A stretch of DNA of 64,000 nt from Terriglobia bacterium (lineage in GTDB: Bacteria > Acidobacteriota > Thermoanaerobaculia > Thermoanaerobaculales > Thermoanaerobaculaceae), in NCBI GenBank assembly GCA_020073245.1, contig JAIQFQ010000006.1, forward strand, positions 124,001-188,000, given 5' to 3'. Below, piece by piece: positions 1 through 7,868 of this stretch. Under the pieces are notes generated by a model that made no database searches, had not been told where the DNA came from, and saw nothing but the letters and a program-made list of their open reading frames with translations. The stretch's first letter is position 1, and every line of letters begins with the position of its first letter. The position numbers were made by a program, and so were the translations under genes.

Positions 1-422
1 GAGAGTGCGTTGAGGACGACCGGCAGCGTCGCCACCAGGGTCTTGCCCTCGCCGGTCCTCATCTCGGCGATCTTCCCCTCGTGCAAGACCATTCCGCCGA
101 TGAGCTGCACGTCGAAGTGACGCATCCCGAGGGCGCGCTTCGACGCCTCGCGCACGAGCGCGAAGACCTCCTCGAGGTGCTCGTCGAGGACCTCCTGGAC
201 CAGCGTCCGGCGCTCCTTGTACTCCTCGGGGAGCTCCGCGAAACTGGACTCGATGTCCGTGCGGATGGCGGCGACTCGCGCACGCAGCGCGTCGTCGGAG
301 AGCGCGGCGATCTCTGGCTCCCTGGCGTTGATCTCGGCAACGCGCGGGGAGAGGCGCTTGTACTCCCGCTCGTGCTTCGACCCCATGAAGACTTCGATGA
401 CCTTGTCTACGACCGTCGGCAT
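1..422 (-). CDS. secA: Protein translocase subunit SecA (5' end, cut by window edge)
   Basis: Only the first ~140 codons are present; the gene runs off the left edge. Translation from ATG at 422 gives the usual SecA opening ([12 protein letters not shown], then KHEREYKRL), followed by the start of nucleotide-binding domain 1 with [19 protein letters not shown] and the Walker A motif RTGEGKT near residue 125. SecA is the cytoplasmic ATPase that drives preproteins through SecYEG. A GAGG-type Shine-Dalgarno lies just upstream of the ATG and a TAACCT -10-like box about 20 nt further. The gene is divergent from the membrane protein that begins at 636. The identification is secure; the remainder cannot be assessed. 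Confidence 0.96.
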   Translation of the reverse strand, partial: MPTVVDKVIEVFMGSKHEREYKRLSPRVAEINAREPEIAALSDDALRARVAAIRTDIESSFAELPEEYKERRTLVQEVLDEHLEEVFALVREASKRALGMRHFDVQLIGGMVLHEGKIAEMRTGEGKTLVATLPVVLNAL

Positions 423-623
423 AGCCACCTCAAACGCCCAAGGTTACGCCTCGGAGGCTTTGACGACAAGGCGGGATCGCACAAGCCGCTGCACAGGCGT
501 ACTTTCCCGGCTGGACGTCGTATCGAGCGCCGTGCTGCCCCTGGGGGCGTTTCCCCCGGGGTGTGCGTGCGTTCCGGTGGCTGACTCGCCTGCCGTCGCG
601 CCAAGGCGCTGCCGTCGATGCCA

Positions 624-638
624 TACACTAACCGCGTG
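624..638 (+). promoter_or_regulatory. Leaderless-type promoter of the 636-2249 gene
   Basis: TACACT (624-629) is followed by 6 nt and then GTG at 636. Transcription would start at or next to the start codon, so this GTG was chosen over the upstream ATG at 618, which lies before the -10 box. Confidence 0.55.
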
Positions 639-2249
639 GGCATCCGCTGGCGTGATCTCGCCGGGAGGCATTGGTGGCTGGGCGCCACGCTCCTGCCGAC
701 CGTGATGCTTCAACTCGTGCTGACCAACGTCTGGCCGCGGTTCCAGAGCCCCAACGAGCGGGCCCGTGCCTACCAGGCGATCGCGGTGGTGACTCGCGGC
801 AGCCTGGAGATCTCCCCCGAACTCGACCGATTCGGGGACATGGAGGACGTCGCCGCCGTTGCCGGGCGGCGCTTCCCGAACAAGGCCCCCGGAACGCTGC
901 CGCTGGTCGTCCCCGGGGCGCTGTTCGCTCACGTGTTCGCTTCTGACTCTCACGCGGTGCTCGGCTGGACGCTCGTCCTCGGCCGGCTCCTGGCGGCCTC
1001 CTTCCCGTTCGCGCTGACGGTCCTGCTGATCGCGCGAGCAACCGTCGCGAAGTATCCGCGCGGCGGCCCATTCGCCACGGTGACGTACGCCCTGGCCACG
1101 CCCGCCCTCGCTTCGTCGCTGTTGCTGTTCTCGCACGCGCTCACGGCGTGTCTGCTGGTGGGGGCGTTCCTGCTCCTGTTCGAGCGCGAGCGGCCGGTCA
1201 CGCACGCCGGTGCGCTCGCGGGGTTGCTGCTCGCCTGGGCTTCGGCGTGCGAGTACTCCGCGGCGCTGCCGGCGGCGGTCGTCGTGCTGGCGGCGGCGCG
1301 TCGGTTGCGGTTGCGGGGCCTTCTGGCGGCGAGCGCAGCGGCGGCGCTCCCGCTGGCGCTTCTCGCGGCGTACAACACGGCCTGTTTTGGGTCGCCGCTG
1401 TCGCTCTCCAGCGCCCACGAGACGTACGGGACGTTCGCGACGCTCGTGCGACACGGAATCTTCGGGATCTCGCTGCCGACGCTGTCGGGACTCGGTGGGC
1501 TGCTGCTGTCGCCGGCTCGTGGGCTCTTCGTGTGGGCGCCGCTCGCGGCGTTCGCGATCCTCGGGGCGTGCGTCAACGCGAGCTGGCCGTCAAGCGCGGG
1601 AGGACGCGTCGCGCTCTGGGCCGCGCCGCTCGCGCTGCTGCTGGCGATGTCGGGCTACCCGAACTGGCACGGCGGTTGGTTCCCCGGTCCGCGCTACCTG
1701 CTCCAGGTGCTGCCGTTCATCTTCCTGCTCGTGGCGCCGTCGGCGGAGCTCGTGCTGGCGGACGCGTGGGGGCGGATGCTCGCGGGGCTCGGCGCCCTCT
1801 GGGGGTGGGCGGCGGTGTGGCCGTGCCTGGCAAGCTTCCCTTTCCCGCCGGAAGATGTGCCGCTGCCGGCCCTGACCCTTGCGCCCGGCCTGCTCGCCGA
1901 CGGGATCCACGCGCCTTCGTGGCTGCCGGGCGCTCTGGTGCTGCCCGCGCTCGCCGCCCTCGCGCTGGCGGCCTGCAGCGTTCTTCTGACCGTAGGGGTG
2001 GCCCAGCGGCACTGGTACGAGCGACCCGTGGCAGTGGTCGGGCTCGTTGTGGCTCTCCTCGCCGCGGGGCGGATTCAATACCCCGCGACGTGGCAGGCCT
2101 CGCTCGAGCGTGCGGTCATCCACGACGTCTACGCCGACGGGCCTCCGGGCGCTCTGGAGGCGCTCGTCGCCTGCGCCGACTCGCGGTCTCGCCGCGTGCA
2201 GGTGGAGACCTGGATCGCTCGCCGAGCGAAAGCCCCTGTCGCCGAGTAG
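636..2249 (+). CDS. Polytopic membrane protein, GT-C glycosyltransferase-like
   Basis: About 537 residues with roughly ten hydrophobic segments. A first membrane helix near residues 12-30 is followed by a ~60-residue hydrophilic loop rich in acidic residues, then repeated Leu/Ala-rich helices. This pattern (short N-terminal helix, acidic first external loop, multi-helix core) is seen in GT-C enzymes that use polyprenyl-phosphate sugars, but I cannot name a family or point to a catalytic residue with certainty. The last ~60 residues are polar. The GTG at 636 is favoured because TACACT lies 6 nt upstream. The gene converges with surE, with only 6 nt between the two stop codons, so there is no room for a separate terminator. 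Confidence 0.7.
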   Translation: MGIRWRDLAGRHWWLGATLLPTVMLQLVLTNVWPRFQSPNERARAYQAIAVVTRGSLEISPELDRFGDMEDVAAVAGRRFPNKAPGTLPLVVPGALFAHVFASDSHAVLGWTLVLGRLLAASFPFALTVLLIARATVAKYPRGGPFATVTYALATPALASSLLLFSHALTACLLVGAFLLLFERERPVTHAGALAGLLLAWASACEYSAALPAAVVVLAAARRLRLRGLLAASAAAALPLALLAAYNTACFGSPLSLSSAHETYGTFATLVRHGIFGISLPTLSGLGGLLLSPARGLFVWAPLAAFAILGACVNASWPSSAGGRVALWAAPLALLLAMSGYPNWHGGWFPGPRYLLQVLPFIFLLVAPSAELVLADAWGRMLAGLGALWGWAAVWPCLASFPFPPEDVPLPALTLAPGLLADGIHAPSWLPGALVLPALAALALAACSVLLTVGVAQRHWYERPVAVVGLVVALLAAGRIQYPATWQASLERAVIHDVYADGPPGALEALVACADSRSRRVQVETWIARRAKAPVAE

Positions 2250-2255
2250 TCGTGG

Positions 2256-3131
2256 CTAGCGGGCTACAGCAGGAGCCGGTGGTTCCGCACTCCACGGGAC
2301 AGCCGAGAGGGCCGGCAGGACGCGGTAGTCGGTCTGGTCGAGCGAGAGCGGCGTGACCGTCACGTACCCGTCGGCGAGGGCGCGCACGTCGGTGCCGGGA
2401 GCGTCGGTCTCGGGGGGCGTGTAGCGCGAGACGAACAGCCGCTCGCCGTTCGGCCCCGGTTTCTCCTCGTACCGGTCCACCCTGTCCGGGGCCATCCCGA
2501 CGTTGGTCACCAGGACGCCGCAGGCCGTGGCTCGCGGGAACGGGATCTCGACCTTGACGAGGTTGCCGGCGGCCGGCAGCCCGGCGGCCCGCAACCGCCG
2601 GACGACGACGCTGGCCCACCTGGCCGCCCCGGCGAAGTCGGCATCCTCGGAGTGTACGACCACGGCGGAGAAAGCGACCGCCGGCAGGCCGGCGAGCGCA
2701 CCCTCGCGCGCCCCGCCGAGCGTGCCGGAGACCCAGGTCGATCTGCCGGCGTTGTCGCCGCGGTTGATCCCGGAAAGCACCAGGACCGGCGGGTCTGCCT
2801 GGCACAGGGCCGTGACGGCGATCCGCACGCAGGTGGCTGGCAGCGCATGGATCGCGAAGCGGCGGACGCCGTCGGTGGACGGCCTCTCCTCGACCAGGAC
2901 CGGCGTCCGATACGTGATGCCGTGCGCCGTCCCGCTCTGGTCCTCGGACGGCGCAGCAACCGTCACGCGGTACTCCCCCTTGATCGCCTCGACGAGTGCC
3001 GCGATGCCGGGGGCATCAATGCCGTCGTCGTTGGTGACCAGCACGTGCGGGCGCGCCGGATCGGCCGCCGCGGCCGTCGCCGCGATGAGGACGAGAAGGG
3101 TTGCGAGGAACGCCGAGAGTTTGCGCGTCAT
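2256..3131 (-). CDS. surE: 5'-nucleotidase SurE with an N-terminal signal peptide
   Basis: SurE-type metal-dependent nucleotidase, about 291 residues. The family motifs are present: VLVTNDDGIDAPG near residue 30 (metal-binding Asp pair), PSEDQSG (metal-ligand Ser) and LSGINRGDN (metal-ligand Asn). SurE dephosphorylates nucleoside 5'- and 3'-monophosphates. Unusually, the motif is preceded by a Sec-type signal: MTRKLS, a hydrophobic stretch of about 15 residues and an AAAADP cleavage-like site, so this copy is probably periplasmic while most SurE proteins are cytoplasmic. ATG 3131 is chosen because GGGAGG lies 5-10 nt upstream; the frame stays open to 3197 but with no better start. It diverges from the membrane-fusion protein at 3239. 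Confidence 0.9.
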   Translation of the reverse strand: MTRKLSAFLATLLVLIAATAAAADPARPHVLVTNDDGIDAPGIAALVEAIKGEYRVTVAAPSEDQSGTAHGITYRTPVLVEERPSTDGVRRFAIHALPATCVRIAVTALCQADPPVLVLSGINRGDNAGRSTWVSGTLGGAREGALAGLPAVAFSAVVVHSEDADFAGAARWASVVVRRLRAAGLPAAGNLVKVEIPFPRATACGVLVTNVGMAPDRVDRYEEKPGPNGERLFVSRYTPPETDAPGTDVRALADGYVTVTPLSLDQTDYRVLPALSAVPWSAEPPAPAVAR

Positions 3132-3227
3132 GGTGCCTCCCGGCGGTGAGCATGCACCAGCCGCGATCGTGAGACAAGAGCGCTCATTTGAAGACACGTT
3201 CTGCGAACCGGGGTTTGCACCGCGGCG

Positions 3228-3241
3228 TACAATGCGACATG
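3228..3241 (+). promoter_or_regulatory. Leaderless-type promoter of the membrane-fusion protein gene
   Basis: TACAAT (3228-3233), a 5-nt gap, then ATG at 3239. No Shine-Dalgarno fits this ATG, which supports a leaderless transcript beginning the four-gene ABC operon. The 108-nt gap back to the surE start makes this a divergent promoter region. Confidence 0.6.
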
Positions 3242-4384
3242 CGAAAGATCCCCCGCTGGGCGGTTGTCGTGGTCGTCGTGGTAGCCGCTGCTGCGGTCCT
3301 GCGGTTCGTGGTTTTCCGCCAGAGGCCTGTCCCGGTGGAGATCGTGCGGGTGGAGTCCGGGACGGTGGAGGAGACCGTCACGAACACGCGGGCCGGCACC
3401 GTCAAGGCACGCCGGCGCGCGAAGCTCTCGCCGCAGATCGGCGGCCGGGTGGTGGAGCTGCCGTACCGGAAGGGGTCGCGCGTGGAGGCGGGCGCGCTGC
3501 TTCTCCGCCTGGACGACTCGGTCCAGACGGCGCAGGTGCGGCTCGCCCAGGAGCAGGTAAAGACCGCCCAGTCGCAGGCACACGAGGCGTGCCTCGCCGC
3601 CGACCTTGCGGAGCGCGAGCTGCGCCGCGGGCAAGCGCTCTCTGCCGACGGGATAACGAGCCAGCGGGATCTCGACGCTCTCGAGAGCGCCCGAGACCAG
3701 ACCGGGGCGGCGTGTCAGGCGGCGCGGGCCACGCTCGGCCAGGCCCAGGCCCAGGTCGGCGTCGCGGAGGCTGAGCTCGCGCTCACGACGGTGCGCGCTG
3801 CGTTCTCAGGAGTGGTGGCCGACTGCAGCACGGAGGTCGGCGAGTGGATCACTCCCGCGCCTCCCGGTGTCCCGATCCCGGCGGTGCTCGATCTCATCGA
3901 CCCCGGTTCGGTCTATGTTTCGGCGCCCATCGACGAGGTGGACTCCGAGCGGGTGAAGCCGGGCCAGGAGGTGCGCCTCACGGTCGACTCGCGGCCGGGC
4001 GAGAAGCTCGCGGGTCGCCTCGTGCGAGTGGCACCGTACGTGTTGGACGTGCTGGAGCAGAACCGCACCGTCGAGATCGAGGTCGACCCTTCCGACCCGC
4101 AGGTGGCCGCGACGTTGCTCCCCGGCACCTCGGCCGACGTGGAGGTGATCCTCGCCCGTCGCGAGGGTGTGCCGCGCATTCCGACGGCGGCAATCGCCGA
4201 AGGGGGCAAGGTCCTCGTCCTCAACGGCGGCCGCCTGGACGAGCGGATGATCACGACCGGGATGCGCAACTGGCAATTCGCCGAGGTGAAGTCCGGGGTG
4301 GCTGTCGGGGAGCGGGTGGTCGTCGCGCGTGACTCGCCGGAGATCAAGGCGGGCGCGACGGCGCGTGCGAAGGGCGCGCGGTGA
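3239..4384 (+). CDS. Membrane-fusion (periplasmic adaptor) protein, MacA/HlyD type
   Basis: About 381 residues. One N-terminal transmembrane helix (KIPRWAVVVVVVVAAAAVL) anchors the protein in the inner membrane. Then come the first half of a barrel-sandwich/lipoyl domain (LSPQIGGRVVELPYRKGSRVEAGALLLRLDD), an alpha-helical hairpin of about 90 residues rich in Ala, Gln and Glu, the second lipoyl half, and a beta-barrel region (PGQEVRLTVDSRPGEKLAG). In this family the adaptor links an inner-membrane transporter to an outer-membrane channel. It is the first gene of an operon with an ABC ATPase and two permeases, so the complex is probably MacAB-like. Its TGA overlaps the GTG of the ATPase by 4 nt. 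An upstream in-frame ATG at 3188 is disfavoured because it precedes the -10 box. Confidence 0.88.
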   Translation: MRKIPRWAVVVVVVVAAAAVLRFVVFRQRPVPVEIVRVESGTVEETVTNTRAGTVKARRRAKLSPQIGGRVVELPYRKGSRVEAGALLLRLDDSVQTAQVRLAQEQVKTAQSQAHEACLAADLAERELRRGQALSADGITSQRDLDALESARDQTGAACQAARATLGQAQAQVGVAEAELALTTVRAAFSGVVADCSTEVGEWITPAPPGVPIPAVLDLIDPGSVYVSAPIDEVDSERVKPGQEVRLTVDSRPGEKLAGRLVRVAPYVLDVLEQNRTVEIEVDPSDPQVAATLLPGTSADVEVILARREGVPRIPTAAIAEGGKVLVLNGGRLDERMITTGMRNWQFAEVKSGVAVGERVVVARDSPEIKAGATARAKGAR

Positions 4385-5145
4385 TCCGTCTCGAGGGAGT
4401 CTGGCGGACGTACCGGGTCGGGGATGGGGAGGTCCACGCACTCCGCGACGTCACCCTTGAGATCACGCACGGTGAGCACGTGGCGCTCATCGGCCCTTCC
4501 GGCTCCGGGAAGTCCACGATGCTGCACATCGTCGGGTGCCTCGACCGTCCCACTCTTGGGCGCTACCTGTTCGAGAAGCGCGAGGTGGGTGCGCTCTCCG
4601 AGGAGGAACGGTCCCTGCTGCGCCGCCACCGGATCGGGTTCGTCTTCCAGTTCTTCCACCTGCTGCCCCGTCTCTCCGCGCTGGGGAACGTCGAGCTGCC
4701 GATGCTGTTCGCCGGCACGCCGGCCGACGAGCGGAGGCAGCGGGCGGCGCACGCGCTCGAAGCGGTCGGGCTCGCGCAGCGGGCGACCCACCGCCCCGAC
4801 CAGCTCTCGGGCGGCGAGCGCCAGCGCGTTGCGATCGCGCGCGCCGTCGTGATGGACCCTGCCGTGGTGCTCGCCGACGAGCCCACCGGCAACCTCGACC
4901 GGCACTCGGCGCTCGAGGTCATGGAGCTGCTGGAGGCGATGAACCGGCGGGGACTCACGCTCGTGGTCGTCACCCACGATCCCGCAATCGCCGAGCGCGC
5001 GCGGCGCGTGATCCGCATGGCCGACGGCGAGATCGTTGGTCACGACGGTGGATCGTGGGTCGTGGATCGTGGTTCGGGTGGGCCTGCGCTGCAGCACGCC
5101 TCCGATCCACGAACCACAAACCACGAGCCACGCGGTGGGGGGTAG
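4381..5145 (+). CDS. ABC transporter ATPase, MacB/LolD class, with a repeat-encoded C-terminal tail
   Basis: About 254 residues. Walker A GPSGSGKST (near residue 38), Q-loop region FVFQFFHLL, signature LSGGERQR, Walker B VVLADEPTG and the H-loop VVTHD are all intact. It energises the two permeases that follow. The catalytic domain ends near IRMADGEIVGHD; the last ~30 residues (GSWVVDRGSG and onward) are low in hydrophobic content and are encoded by the heptad repeat array at 5048-5131, so the array has been read into the gene's 3' end. GTG 4381 overlaps the previous stop as GTGA. The TAG at 5143 is followed after 1 nt by the GTG of the next permease. Confidence 0.9.
   Translation: MIRLEGVWRTYRVGDGEVHALRDVTLEITHGEHVALIGPSGSGKSTMLHIVGCLDRPTLGRYLFEKREVGALSEEERSLLRRHRIGFVFQFFHLLPRLSALGNVELPMLFAGTPADERRQRAAHALEAVGLAQRATHRPDQLSGGERQRVAIARAVVMDPAVVLADEPTGNLDRHSALEVMELLEAMNRRGLTLVVVTHDPAIAERARRVIRMADGEIVGHDGGSWVVDRGSGGPALQHASDPRTTNHEPRGGG
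5048..5131. repeat. Inverted heptad-repeat array A (GTGGNTC family)
   Basis: Left arm 5048-5075 is four consecutive 7-mers: GTGGATC, GTGGGTC, GTGGATC, GTGGTTC. Right arm 5104-5131 is four consecutive 7-mers in the opposite sense: GATCCAC, GAACCAC, AAACCAC, GAGCCAC. The centre (5076-5103) is also 28 nt and is built around CTGCAG. The array covers the end of the ABC ATPase gene and the ATPase/permease junction. Its heptad core CCAC recurs in array B 47 kb away. Confidence 0.9.
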
Positions 5146-5146
5146 G

Positions 5147-6343
5147 GTGCGTTTCCTCGATCTGCTGCGGTTCGCGGCGGGGGCCCTGCGAGGTCACCGG
5201 CTGAGGACGGCACTCTCGGTAACCGGGGTCGCGGTGGGGATAGCGGCGGTGGTCACACTCACCGCGCTCGGCGAAGGGGCCCGGCAGTACGTGGTGGACC
5301 AGTTCGCGGCCCTTGGCGCGAACCTCTTGATCATCTTCCCCGGTAAGGTGGAGACGACTGGCGGCGAGCCTTTCGGCGGCGTGACCCACGACCTCACGAT
5401 CGACGACTACCGCGCGCTGGCGCGCTTGTCGAGGCTGCGCCGGTCCGCCCCGATGGCGGTCGCCACCGACACCGTGCGCTACGGCGACCGCGGGCGCGAC
5501 GTGCCGGTGCTCGGCACGACCGCGGATTTCGCCCTGGTCCGGCGGCTGGAGATGGGCTCGGGCGCGTTCCTCCCGGCCGGCGACCCGGACCAGGGAGGCA
5601 ACGAGATCGTGCTGGGACTCACGGTCGCGAGTGAGCTGTTCCGCGGGGAGAACCCGCTCGGGCAGATCGTGCGGGTGGGGCCGTGGCGGTTCCGGGTCGT
5701 GGGCGTGCTCGCGCCGCGCGGACAGTCGCTGACGTTCAACCTCGACGAGGTGGTCTTGGTCCCGGTGCGCACCGCGATGCGGGTCTTCAACCGCTCGACG
5801 CTGTTTCGGATCCTGCTGGACGTGCGGATGCACGACGAGATGGGCCTCGCCAAGCGCGAGGTGGAGGCGCTCATGCGCGAGCGGCACCGCGCCGAGGACG
5901 TCACGGTCATCACCCAGGACGCCCTGATCTCGTCGTTCTCCTCGATCCTCAACGCCCTGACGCTCGCACTCGTGGGCATCGCCTCGGTCTCACTCGCCGT
6001 GGCTGGCGTGGGGATCATGAACGTCATGCTCGTCTCGGTCACTGAGCGGCGCGCCGAGATCGGTCTCCTGAAGGCTCTCGGCGCGCTCGACCGCCAGGTG
6101 CTGGCCGCGTTCCTGGCGGAGGCGGTGCTGCTCGCATTTGTGGGCGGGGTCGCTGGCCTGGCGATCGGCGCCGGAGCGATACGGGCCTTCGTGGGAATCT
6201 ACCCGAGCTTCCCCGCCTCGCCGCCGGCGTGGGCGGTGGCGGCCTCGCTCGGCCTCTCGCTCGGGGTGGGTGTCGGGTTCGGGGTTTGGCCGGCGCGCCG
6301 GGCGACCCGTCTCGACCCGGTCGCGGCGCTGGCGCGCCGGTGA
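5147..6343 (+). CDS. ABC transporter permease, MacB/FtsX-type (first of pair)
   Basis: About 398 residues. The architecture is that of MacB-type permeases: one N-terminal helix (LRTALSVTGVAVGIAAVVTLTALG), a periplasmic MacB_PCD-like domain of about 220 residues beginning VVDQFAALGANLLIIFPGKV, then three C-terminal helices forming the FtsX domain with the motif TERRAEIGLLKALG after the first of them. It ends PARRATRLDPVAAL, the usual cytoplasmic close. GTG 5147 is chosen because GGTGGGGGG precedes it and it lies 1 nt after the ATPase stop; frame extension upstream would only translate repeat array A. It pairs with the paralogous permease at 6349, giving a heterodimeric membrane part. Confidence 0.88.
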   Translation: MRFLDLLRFAAGALRGHRLRTALSVTGVAVGIAAVVTLTALGEGARQYVVDQFAALGANLLIIFPGKVETTGGEPFGGVTHDLTIDDYRALARLSRLRRSAPMAVATDTVRYGDRGRDVPVLGTTADFALVRRLEMGSGAFLPAGDPDQGGNEIVLGLTVASELFRGENPLGQIVRVGPWRFRVVGVLAPRGQSLTFNLDEVVLVPVRTAMRVFNRSTLFRILLDVRMHDEMGLAKREVEALMRERHRAEDVTVITQDALISSFSSILNALTLALVGIASVSLAVAGVGIMNVMLVSVTERRAEIGLLKALGALDRQVLAAFLAEAVLLAFVGGVAGLAIGAGAIRAFVGIYPSFPASPPAWAVAASLGLSLGVGVGFGVWPARRATRLDPVAALARR

Positions 6344-6348
6344 TACCG

Positions 6349-7551
6349 ATGGAGAGAGCCGAACTCATCCGCTTCGCGCTCGGCGCGCTCGCCGGCCACC
6401 GGCTTCGCTCCGTGCTCTCCGCCCTGGGGGTCGCGATCGGCGTCGCGGCGGTCGTGCTGCTCACCGCCCTGGGCGAGGGGACGCGACGCTACATCGTCGG
6501 CCAGTTCTCGCAGTTCGGCACCAACCTCATGGAGGTCAACCCGGGCAAGGTCAAGACCTTCGGGTTCCCGGGCGCCTTCGGCGGCACCACCAACAAGCTC
6601 ACCGTGGACGACGCGATGGCGCTCGAACGGGTCGCCGGGGTGGAGGAGGTCGTGCCGTTCGCGTTCGGCCAGGCGCGGGTCGAATCCGTGGCGCGCGGAC
6701 GCAGCGTGTACGTCTACGGCACGACGCACGACATGCTGGCGGCGTGGCACGTCACGGCCGCCCAGGGCACCTTCCTGCCGGCGATGGACCCCCACCGCAA
6801 GGGCGCCTTCGTCGTTCTCGGCCCGAAGCTCGCGCGCGAGCTGTTCGGCGAGGCCTCGCCGCTCGGGCAGCGGGTGCGGATCGGCAGCTGGGGGTTCGTG
6901 GTGATCGGCGTGTTGGAATCCAAAGGTCAACTCCTCGGCTTCGACCTGGACGACGCGGCGTACATCCCCGTGGCGAGCGCCCTCGACGTGTTCAACCAGA
7001 GCGAGCTTTTGGCTATCGACGTGGTCGCGCGGGACGCCGGCGCGGTCTCGGGCGTCGTCGCGCGGGTCAAGGCGGTGCTGACGGCGCGGCACCGCGACAA
7101 CGAGGACTTCACCGTCACCACCCAGACCGAGATGGTCGACACCTTCGGGCGCATCATCGGGATCATCAGCGCCGCAGTCACCGCGATCGCCGGGATCTCG
7201 CTCTTCGTGGGCGCGATCGGCATCCTCACGATCATGTGGATCTCGGTTCACGAGCGCACCGGCGAGATCGGCCTCCTGCGCGCCCTCGGGGTGAGCGCCG
7301 CCGCCGTGCAGCGCCTCTTCCTCCTCGAGGCCACAGCGCTGGCGGTCGCGGGCGGGGTCGCGGGGGTGGCGATCGGGTTCGTGGTGCAGAGCATCCTCCA
7401 CGCGGCCGTGCCCGGCCTGCCGCTATCGACGCCGCCGGAGGCAGTGGTCGCGGCGCTCGCGATGAGCCTGGTTGTGGGGATCGCCGCCGGCGTCATCCCC
7501 GCCCGTCGCGCCGCCGCCCTCGACCCCGTGGACGCGCTGCGCGCGGAGTGA
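6349..7551 (+). CDS. ABC transporter permease, MacB/FtsX-type (second of pair)
   Basis: About 400 residues and paralogous to the preceding gene: both start with a GALxGHRLRxxLSxxGVAxGxAAVVxLTALGEG segment, contain a periplasmic domain with a conserved FLPAxDP segment, and end PARRAxxLDPVxAL. The FtsX-domain motif is HERTGEIGLLRALG. A tandem duplication within the operon is the likely origin. ATG 6349 follows the upstream TGA by 5 nt; a GTG at 6340 overlapping that stop is an alternative that would add VIP to the N-terminus. This is the last gene of the operon. The substrate is unknown; related systems export macrolides, lipoproteins or peptides. Confidence 0.88.
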   Translation: MERAELIRFALGALAGHRLRSVLSALGVAIGVAAVVLLTALGEGTRRYIVGQFSQFGTNLMEVNPGKVKTFGFPGAFGGTTNKLTVDDAMALERVAGVEEVVPFAFGQARVESVARGRSVYVYGTTHDMLAAWHVTAAQGTFLPAMDPHRKGAFVVLGPKLARELFGEASPLGQRVRIGSWGFVVIGVLESKGQLLGFDLDDAAYIPVASALDVFNQSELLAIDVVARDAGAVSGVVARVKAVLTARHRDNEDFTVTTQTEMVDTFGRIIGIISAAVTAIAGISLFVGAIGILTIMWISVHERTGEIGLLRALGVSAAAVQRLFLLEATALAVAGGVAGVAIGFVVQSILHAAVPGLPLSTPPEAVVAALAMSLVVGIAAGVIPARRAAALDPVDALRAE

Positions 7552-7563
7552 CCTGCCGCCGGC

Positions 7564-7860
7564 CTATCCCTCAGCGGTCTGCTGCAGCCACCCGACGAGG
7601 CGCTGGAGATCCTCGGAGGCCGCGTCCTCGCTCACGGTGACGGTGTGCTCAGCCTTCTCGTCCTCAACCGTGAGCCGGTAGATGAAGCGGTCGGGCCGGC
7701 CCGCGAGCGGCGTGGGGTTCTCCGAGAACGTGCCGAGGTCGGCGGCCGCTACGAGGCGGCGCAGCTCCTCCGCTTGCCCCGGCGCCAGCGCGGCCGCGTC
7801 CACGGTGACGGAGCGGCGGACGTTGGCGAACCCCCCGGAGCGTTCGAGCCTTACCCGCAT
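7564..7860 (-). CDS. Emfourin-like inhibitor of the adjacent M4 protease
   Basis: 98 residues, beginning MRVRLERSGGFANVRRSVTVD, the hallmark opening of emfourin, the small protealysin inhibitor encoded beside protealysin-like M4 peptidases. It is predicted to be soluble, with alternating beta segments (FIYRLTVEDEKAEHTVTVSED) and a C-terminal amphipathic segment (LQRLVGWLQQ). It starts only 8 nt after the stop of the M4 protease gene on the same strand, so the two are almost certainly co-transcribed. Known family biology suggests it binds the active site of its partner protease and protects the producer; here the pairing is inferred from sequence and context. The frame is open far upstream on this strand, but the ATG at 7860 fits both the family start and the operon spacing. 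Confidence 0.85.
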   Translation of the reverse strand: MRVRLERSGGFANVRRSVTVDAAALAPGQAEELRRLVAAADLGTFSENPTPLAGRPDRFIYRLTVEDEKAEHTVTVSEDAASEDLQRLVGWLQQTAEG

Positions 7861-7868
7861 TGCCTCAC

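Noticed and set aside
444..1454. Minus-strand open frame inside the first membrane protein gene
   Set aside because: Composition is Arg/Gln-rich antisense noise and the plus strand gives a coherent multi-helix protein with a start and promoter.
3913..5124. Minus-strand open frame opposite the adaptor and ATPase genes
   Set aside because: Antisense to two clearly recognised genes and without its own start signals.
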